This document shows positions 7,172 through 11,851 of a DNA stretch of 12,972 bases, in pieces. The notes beneath the pieces were generated by a model that saw only the letters and a program-made list of their open reading frames with translations, was not told where the DNA came from and ran no database searches. The position numbers and the translations under genes are program-made. Numbering within the stretch: the stretch's first letter is position 1; every line of letters begins with the position of its first letter. Source of the DNA: Deltaproteobacteria bacterium RBG_16_54_11 (lineage in GTDB: Bacteria; Desulfobacterota; B13-G15; RBG-16-54-18); assembly GCA_001797905.1 (NCBI GenBank), contig MGQS01000100.1:4903-17874 (forward strand). Reading direction: 5' to 3'.

Positions 7172-7662
7172 TACACGGATAGCGAGACGGCAGTGAGCAA
7201 CAGGACTATGATTCCCAATACAAGGTTTATTTTGACAAGGTCCATTGAAATCTTCTTTAATCTTGTTGATCGTATTTCATCTCGTTTTGAACTGGATTTT
7301 TCGATTTTTTGATTCAGTATCAATCCCCTGTAAAAGTGGATAATAATCATTGCGGCGACGAAAAAATGTTTTAAAGCAATAATCACATGCCAACTTTTTT
7401 TCAGATCTAAAAAAGATGTATAGTTTTTGTCATAGTACAACATGATGATACCCGTCGCAATGAGCAGAAGGATACTCATGTTGGCCAGTGGAGTGAAGCG
7501 TTTTGCAATCTCCTTCATCAGTTTGCCAACCAGAGGCGGCGATTCCAAAGCTGCTTTCGAGCCCGGTACTATTACCAAAAGAGTCATCAGGATTCCGCCA
7601 ATCCATACTACTGTTCCCATGGCATGGAGAAAATGGCTCAACGCCACTACCCAGAAAATCAT
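7171..7662 (-). CDS. CopD/HemJ-like four-helix integral membrane protein
   Basis: This 163-residue protein has four predicted membrane helices (about 4-32, 58-77, 91-112, 142-162) with a short charged loop at 117-138. The first helix carries H10 and H13 followed by VVWIGG (18-23), and the third carries LKHF (97-100). This His...W-x-GG and Lys/His arrangement resembles the CopD copper-resistance and HemJ superfamily, small haem- or metal-associated membrane proteins. Start and expression are well supported: AAGGAGG lies six bases before the ATG. It is the last gene of a minus-strand set behind an ArsR-type repressor and a Cys-rich small protein, which points to a metal- or redox-linked role. 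I would not choose between metal handling and haem biosynthesis. The gene is AT-rich compared with the kinase and regulator genes beside it. Confidence 0.75.
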   Translation of the reverse strand: MIFWVVALSHFLHAMGTVVWIGGILMTLLVIVPGSKAALESPPLVGKLMKEIAKRFTPLANMSILLLIATGIIMLYYDKNYTSFLDLKKSWHVIIALKHFFVAAMIIIHFYRGLILNQKIEKSSSKRDEIRSTRLKKISMDLVKINLVLGIIVLLLTAVSLSV

Positions 7663-7695
7663 GGCACACCTCCTTCCGATAAATCCTGCACATAG

Positions 7696-7738
7696 CCAAA
7701 GGGGAGGGGGATTTTTTCTACTTCCCCATCCCCCTTGG
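7696..7738 (-). promoter_or_regulatory. strong intercistronic hairpin between the small-protein and membrane-protein genes
   Basis: On the minus strand the arms 7738-7723 and 7711-7696 form a 16-bp stem with one G.U pair and one U-C mismatch around an 11-nt A-rich loop. It begins 11 bases after the stop of the 33-residue gene and ends about 33 bases before the next ATG. With no U-tract after it, it is more likely a processing or stabilising element, or a partial terminator that lowers expression of the downstream membrane protein relative to the small protein. Confidence 0.5.
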
Positions 7739-7749
7739 CGACGCTCTGC

Positions 7750-7851
7750 CTACTGAGACTTCTTGCCCTTCTTTTTGCTTTTGGCCGCTTTCACGCTCTT
7801 TTGTTTGCGCGGAATGCATCCGCAGTCGCAGCTGCTCTTTTTTCCCGCCAT
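7750..7851 (-). CDS. 33-residue Cys- and Lys-rich small protein
   Basis: I read this gene directly: ATG at 7851-7849, stop TAG at 7752-7750. The product starts MAGKKSSCDCGCIPRKQ and ends in a lysine-rich tail (11 of the last 19 or so residues are Lys, the rest mainly Ser, Ala, Gly). The three cysteines sit in C-x-C-G-C (residues 8-12), a compact soft-metal or thiol-reactive motif. A good Shine-Dalgarno sequence, AGGTGGTG, lies six bases before the ATG. Upstream is a 24-bp palindrome nearly identical to the operator of the adjacent repressor gene. Signal, spacing and operator make it a credible real gene despite its size. Function is unknown: a metal buffer or chaperone, or a nucleic-acid-associated basic peptide, are both possible. 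I do not recognise the family. Confidence 0.7.
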   Translation of the reverse strand: MAGKKSSCDCGCIPRKQKSVKAAKSKKKGKKSQ

Positions 7852-7871
7852 CTTGATCACCACCTTTCTGT

Positions 7872-7895
7872 TTAAGAGTTTAAGCAATAACTTAA
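7872..7895. promoter_or_regulatory. second ArsR-type operator, before the small-protein gene
   Basis: An imperfect 10-bp dyad (TTAAGAGTTT / AATAACTTAA) surrounds the spacer AAGC. It matches the 24-bp core of the repressor operator (8350-8373) at 21 of 24 positions, including the spacer. It lies just upstream of the small-protein ribosome-binding site; a TATAGT at 7895-7900 (minus) could be the -10, but no convincing -35 is seen. Binding here would repress the small-protein and membrane-protein genes independently of the repressor's own promoter. Confidence 0.65.
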
Positions 7896-7917
7896 CTATA
7901 TACACAAAAAAAATTGC

Positions 7918-8331
7918 TTACTTGTTCATAGACTCAATCTTCTGCAACCTTTGTCGGACAATACGAAGCTCTTTTCTGAGTTCTTCCTCATACTTTTTCA
8001 GGGATTCCAAGCTTGATCTTTCTAATTCGGATTCTCTAAATTTTCCTGTTCCTTGGCATCCGCACGTACAAACCGCATTTAATAGCTGCCGGCAATGTTC
8101 CATTGCTTTCTCATCTATTGAATATGGTATCCAGTATCCTTTCCGCTCGCTTCTGACAAGACCTGCTTGTTTCAATATCTTGAGGTGTTGGGAAACAGCC
8201 GCCGTCGTTATCCCGATGGTTGCGGCAATATCCTTGGCGCCTAAAGGCCCCTGGGCTTTAAGCAACTCGATTATTCTTACGCGCGTTTCCACGCTCAGCA
8301 CTTTAAATATCTCGGTAGGTTCTATTTTCAT
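7918..8331 (-). CDS. ArsR/SmtB-family winged-helix repressor
   Basis: This 137-residue protein is a dimeric winged-helix DNA-binding regulator. The helix-turn-helix is at about 33-59, with recognition helix TTAAVSQHLKILKQAGLV, followed by the wing (SERKGYWIPYSI, 61-72). Next comes a Cys-rich segment with C80 and C88-C90-C92 (VCTCGC), then a charged C-terminal coiled coil (about 100-135) probably used for dimerisation. ArsR-family members usually release DNA when metal or a thiol signal binds cysteines; the C-x-C-G-C cluster is the obvious sensor here, though the effector cannot be named. A palindrome overlaps its own promoter, so autorepression is expected. The ribosome-binding site is weak (TTGACCT before the ATG), consistent with low repressor levels. 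It heads the minus-strand set with the 33-residue and membrane proteins. Confidence 0.9.
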   Translation of the reverse strand: MKIEPTEIFKVLSVETRVRIIELLKAQGPLGAKDIAATIGITTAAVSQHLKILKQAGLVRSERKGYWIPYSIDEKAMEHCRQLLNAVCTCGCQGTGKFRESELERSSLESLKKYEEELRKELRIVRQRLQKIESMNK

Positions 8332-8344
8332 AGGTCAACTACGG

Positions 8345-8378
8345 TATATTTAAGTGATTAAGCAATCACTTAAATATA
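8345..8378. promoter_or_regulatory. perfect palindromic operator of the ArsR-type gene
   Basis: The arms TATATTTAAGTGATT (8345-8359) and AATCACTTAAATATA (8364-8378) are exact 15-bp reverse complements around the spacer AAGC. The site covers the -10 hexamer and expected start of the repressor promoter, the classical position for steric repression. Size, AT-rich character and position fit ArsR/SmtB operators. Confidence 0.8.
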
Positions 8379-8401
8379 TAACCAAGATTTGTGCATGTCA
8401 A
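8373..8401 (-). promoter_or_regulatory. sigma-70 promoter of the ArsR-type gene
   Basis: On the minus strand a perfect -35 TTGACA (8396-8401) is followed after exactly 17 bp by -10 TATATT (8373-8378). Transcription would begin near 8366, inside the palindrome, about 35 nt before the repressor ATG. The strength of the hexamers means the promoter should be very active when derepressed. Confidence 0.8.
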
Positions 8402-8462
8402 GTTTTTTTGAAAGAAATCCATAGGACTCGAAATTGGCAGATAAACCTGCCGCTCGCCCATA

Positions 8463-8497
8463 GTTCCATCCTGTAACAACTGTTCCAATCTGGAACA
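8463..8497 (+). promoter_or_regulatory. tandem dyads, candidate enhancer-binding-protein sites
   Basis: TGTTCC-AATCT-GGAACA (8481-8497) is a perfect 6-bp dyad with a 5-bp spacer. GTTCC-ATCCT-GTAAC (8463-8477) is a second copy with one mismatch and the same spacer. Their centres are 19 bp apart and lie about 96 and 115 bp upstream of the predicted sigma-54 start, where NtrC-type activators usually bind. The protein that binds is unknown. Confidence 0.5.
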
Positions 8498-8558
8498 ATC
8501 TTTTTTCACCCCCTACCGATTTCCCGAATAAAATTGGCTCCTTACAAGCCCTGCTTGC

Positions 8559-8574
8559 TGGCACACTGCTTGCT
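8559..8574 (+). promoter_or_regulatory. sigma-54 (-24/-12) promoter of the U32/radical SAM genes
   Basis: TGGCACACTGCTTGCT carries the invariant GG (8560-8561) and GC (8572-8573) exactly 10 bp apart, with full matches to TGGCAC and TTGCW. The start would be near 8585, giving a 75-nt leader to the ATG at 8660. A weaker GG-N10-GC (TGGCTCCTTACAAGCC, 8535-8550) lies just upstream. A CTGCTTGCT direct repeat (8551-8559, 8566-8574) brackets the element. Transcription would need an enhancer-binding ATPase. Confidence 0.75.
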
Positions 8575-8581
8575 TAATAAT

Positions 8582-8598
8582 CCCCCTTTATACGGGGG
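8582..8598 (+). other. short hairpin at the predicted 5' end of the U32 transcript
   Basis: CCCCC (8582-8586) and GGGGG (8594-8598) pair around TTTATAC. It overlaps the predicted sigma-54 start, so it could protect the 5' end of the mRNA only if transcription begins a few bases earlier than predicted. The rest of 8402-8659 holds no gene. Confidence 0.25.
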
Positions 8599-8659
8599 TG
8601 ACTATAGGCACCCTGTTTTCGCAATCATCACCGGATAGAATGACAGGAGGATTTGACCC

Positions 8660-10138
8660 ATGAAATATTCAGTGGCGTGCAATTGGGATGAAACACTTTT
8701 GGAGCGCCTCAGCAGCGAATCCGCTTCCGTGGAAACGCTTTTCGGCCAGATCACTGACGATCCCTTTGGCGGGGGGCGCGGTTCCTTTCTCGCTCCGAAA
8801 GTCAATCGGGATCAGGCGGCGGAATTCATCGCCGAAGCGCGGCGACGAGGCTTCCACTTTAACTATCTCCTCAACGGCGCCTGCCAGGACAACCTCGAAA
8901 TGACCAGGCAGGGAAACCGCATCCTGTTTGACCATATCGAATGGGTCGCTTCGACAGGGGCCGACAAGGTGACCGTCACTCTGCCCATCATACTGGTATG
9001 GCTCAAACGCCATTTTCCGGAGTTCAAGGTGGTGGTATCCAGTTGGGCGCGTGTGGCCAATGTCAAGCGCGCCAAATACTGGGAGGATATCGGCGCGGAT
9101 GAGATCATTGTGGCTGAGTATGCCACCCGTGACTTTGCATCCTTGGAGGCGATGCGACGGGCACTCCGCTGCAAGCTCGAGGTCATCGCCAACCCTTCCT
9201 GTCTCTATATGTGTTATCTCGACACGAACCATATAAACATGATGTCACATTCGGCCCAGGGCGGCCATGTGAGCGGCGGTTTTGTGCTGGACCACTGCCA
9301 GGTATACTGCCAGCGTTTGAAACTGGCGCAGCCCGATGAGCTTCTCAAGGCGCGGTGGGTGCGGCCTGAGGATGTCGGCGACTACGAGGAAATTGGCATC
9401 GATTCCCTCAAGCTCCTCGAACGATTTCGCAACACCGAGACCATGATGCAGGTGGTTCGCGCCTATGAGGATCGGCGCTTTGACGGCAACTTCGTCGAGC
9501 TGTTGACCCTTCCTCGCCGTAATGCCTACAACCCGCCGAATCTGGAATATCTCATTAAGCCTGAGCTGGTAAATATCGACTTGATGCTTGAGATGGCCGA
9601 CATCTTCGGCTATTCCTTCTCCGATGTGATGCAGATAGACAATCGCGCCCTTGACGGTTTTGCAAAACACTTCAAGACGCACGATTGCTACCATAGCTCG
9701 TGCGAGGAATGCGGCTACTGCAAACGCTGGGCGGAAAAAACGGTACAAGTGGATGAGGCGAAACGCCAAGCGATTCTCGAGCGATTCGATTGCTTTATCG
9801 AGGCCATCATCGAACGCCGGACGCTCGCGGAAAACGTGCCCCCGGATGTAAGCCGCATCCATTTGAGCCCGGAAGCGGCTTCCGTACTCGACAGCCTGAT
9901 GGTCTTTGTCCCGCCGCCCCTCTTGGAGATCGCTCGGATGAAGACCATCAATGGCGCCGCACAGATCGCCGGACAGGACAAAGGCTCTAAAACGGATGAA
10001 ACAATCGGCACAGAGGCCATTGTCCATGCCTTCTGGCTGGGCACGCCCGAACCCTCCCGTGATCCCCTGCGGCAGGCACTCCAGCAGATGGGGCTCTGGC
10101 AGCACGTCGCGGCGGCAGAACAGGGAAAGGGGTGTTAA
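8660..10138 (+). CDS. U32-family (collagenase-like/UbiU-type) protein with extra Cys cluster
   Basis: This 492-residue protein matches the peptidase U32 family in its N-terminal half: a barrel-like fold with GADKVTVTLP (100-109), a VVSSWARVAN segment (125-134) and four cysteines in two pairs, C181/C185 (PSCLYMC) and C213/C217 (DHCQVYC), placed as in members that bind a 4Fe-4S cluster (UbiU/UbiV, RlhA, TrhP). Those characterised relatives do oxygen-independent hydroxylation of quinone precursors or RNA rather than proteolysis. Beyond a KPELVNIDLMLEMADIFG segment (300-317) there is a second cluster, C343-x4-C348-x2-C351-x2-C354 (SCEECGYC), that could hold another Fe-S centre or zinc. The start has AGGAGG nine bases upstream. 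It is the first gene after a sigma-54 promoter and runs directly into the radical SAM gene. The substrate is unknown. Confidence 0.75.
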   Translation: MKYSVACNWDETLLERLSSESASVETLFGQITDDPFGGGRGSFLAPKVNRDQAAEFIAEARRRGFHFNYLLNGACQDNLEMTRQGNRILFDHIEWVASTGADKVTVTLPIILVWLKRHFPEFKVVVSSWARVANVKRAKYWEDIGADEIIVAEYATRDFASLEAMRRALRCKLEVIANPSCLYMCYLDTNHINMMSHSAQGGHVSGGFVLDHCQVYCQRLKLAQPDELLKARWVRPEDVGDYEEIGIDSLKLLERFRNTETMMQVVRAYEDRRFDGNFVELLTLPRRNAYNPPNLEYLIKPELVNIDLMLEMADIFGYSFSDVMQIDNRALDGFAKHFKTHDCYHSSCEECGYCKRWAEKTVQVDEAKRQAILERFDCFIEAIIERRTLAENVPPDVSRIHLSPEAASVLDSLMVFVPPPLLEIARMKTINGAAQIAGQDKGSKTDETIGTEAIVHAFWLGTPEPSRDPLRQALQQMGLWQHVAAAEQGKGC

Positions 10139-10179
10139 ACGGTATGAAGGCTAAAACCAGAAAGGCCGGAGGAAAAAAG

Positions 10180-11805
10180 ATGGATAAGAAACGTCTTGAT
10201 TGCTTGCTCGTTCATGCCCCGAAGTTTGATAATTGGTACAAACCTCTCGGTGATTATATCTGGATCAATTACCTGCCGATGGGTATGTTTGCCTTGGCGG
10301 ATAATCTCGATCGGCACGGCTATTCGGCGCAAATCGTGCACCTCGGCATCGAGTGGATCGAGGATCACGCATTCGATCTCATCGCTTATATAGGAAAGAC
10401 CCGTCCTGCTGTTTGCGCCCTCTCCCTCCATTGGCACTACCAGGCCTATGATGTCATCAAGGTTGCCGAGGCGATCAAGGCCGCGTATCCGGATATCTTT
10501 ATTTGCGCGGGGGGATTTACCGCAAGCTATTATCATCAGGAGATCCTTGAAGACTTTCCGTGCCTTGACGCCGTTATCCAAGGAGATGCGGAAGAGCCCC
10601 TGCTGAGGTTGGTTGAGCAGGTGACGAAGCAGGAACGTGCCTTACACAAGGTGCCGAACTTGACCTGGCGCTCGGATGGCCGGATCGTGGAGAACGAGGC
10701 CTTTTATTGCGCCACAGAGGCGGATCTCAATGCCCTGCGTTTTACCAACCTCCCCCTCCTTAAAAACTACAAGACCTATGTCGATTACTTCGGCCACCCC
10801 TTTATGTGGAAGAAGAGTTTTTCCAAGGAAGCCAATTTCCAAAAGCTTTCCATCGGTTCCAAGACCTTTCCGCTGGCAATCGGCAGGGGATGTCCCATGA
10901 CGTGCACCTGGTGCGCCGGCAGCGTCCTCTCCCAGCGGTTCATCACCAGGCGCACGAAACCCATCTATCGGTCCATGGACAAGATACTGGAATCGATCCA
11001 AGAGGCATTGTCCTATGGCTACGAGACGATGTACGTGGTCTTTGATCCCTACCCCGACAACCACGATTTTTTCATAGAGCTCTTTGCCAAGATAAGAGAG
11101 AACAACATACAGTGCGAGATGGTCTTCGAGTGCCACGGCCTGCCGACCAAGCCGTTCATGGATGCGTTCCATGCTACCTTCCCCCATGAGGAGTCGTTTT
11201 TATGCATCTCCCCGGACACCGGCTCGGAGCGGCTGAGGCGGTTGCACAAGCACTGCTCTTATTCCAATGAAGAGCTCCTGGGTTGCCTGCGGTATCTGCA
11301 GGAGTTGGGGGTAAACAGCGAGGTCTTTTTTACCTATGGCATCCCCGGGGAGACCCCCGACGATTTACAAGAAACGATCAGACTCAAAAGGTTCATCAAG
11401 CGAAGATTCAAGAACGTCCGCTGTATCCGGGTCCTCTCCATAGAGATTGAGCCGGGGTCTCCCTGGCATATGGACCCGCAAAAATATGGCATTACGCACG
11501 ATAGAACGCACTTCAGGGATTTTTACCGCGCGCATAGCTCCAAGTATAATCAGACCTATTCATCATTGGGCTATTTCATCCCGGACTATTTTCCCCCTGG
11601 CAATGGGGTTACGGACATCAGGGGTTTTGAACAGGCCCTGCAAAAGATTAAATGCAGGCATTTCTGCTTTGTCAACCCCAATGCGAGAAGGTCCGGCCCT
11701 GCCTGGACCGGCCGGTTGTTCTGCAATGTCTTGGCGATGATGGACCGGTTCAAACGGAAGGATGCGGGGGAAGAGGAGTCGCACCCTCTTTACGGCGGGA
11801 CTTGA
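10180..11805 (+). CDS. B12-binding-type radical SAM enzyme
   Basis: This 541-residue enzyme has an N-terminal cobalamin-binding-like Rossmann domain (about 5-150: LDCLLVHAP start, ICAGGFTAS 108-116, VIQGDAEEPLLRL 132-144) and a radical SAM barrel (about 228-430) with the cluster motif C238-x3-C242-x2-C245 (GRGCPMTCTWC). It also shows SPDTGSERLRRLHK (344-357) and FFTYGIPGETPDD (383-395), typical of this superfamily (BchE, methylases, methylthiotransferases). The DxHxxG base-off cobalamin motif is not evident, so cobalamin may bind base-on as in many family members. I chose the ATG at 10180 because GGAGG lies seven bases upstream; GTG at 10132 overlaps the U32 gene and ATG at 10144 is less well placed. 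A 41-bp gap follows the U32 stop, so the genes are probably co-transcribed and act on one pathway. Reaction and substrate are unknown. Confidence 0.85.
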   Translation: MDKKRLDCLLVHAPKFDNWYKPLGDYIWINYLPMGMFALADNLDRHGYSAQIVHLGIEWIEDHAFDLIAYIGKTRPAVCALSLHWHYQAYDVIKVAEAIKAAYPDIFICAGGFTASYYHQEILEDFPCLDAVIQGDAEEPLLRLVEQVTKQERALHKVPNLTWRSDGRIVENEAFYCATEADLNALRFTNLPLLKNYKTYVDYFGHPFMWKKSFSKEANFQKLSIGSKTFPLAIGRGCPMTCTWCAGSVLSQRFITRRTKPIYRSMDKILESIQEALSYGYETMYVVFDPYPDNHDFFIELFAKIRENNIQCEMVFECHGLPTKPFMDAFHATFPHEESFLCISPDTGSERLRRLHKHCSYSNEELLGCLRYLQELGVNSEVFFTYGIPGETPDDLQETIRLKRFIKRRFKNVRCIRVLSIEIEPGSPWHMDPQKYGITHDRTHFRDFYRAHSSKYNQTYSSLGYFIPDYFPPGNGVTDIRGFEQALQKIKCRHFCFVNPNARRSGPAWTGRLFCNVLAMMDRFKRKDAGEEESHPLYGGT

Positions 11806-11851
11806 GATCGTACAGGCGTTTAGGGTATAACATACAGAAGGAGGTCTCCAT

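Noticed and set aside
9245..10105. Minus-strand open frame of 286 codons
   Set aside because: It is antisense to the U32-family gene, has no recognisable domain and no ribosome-binding site.
10132..10179. Longer radical SAM start at GTG 10132 or ATG 10144
   Set aside because: The GTG overlaps the U32 stop and neither start has as good a ribosome-binding site as the ATG at 10180; the added residues are lysine-rich and not part of the fold.
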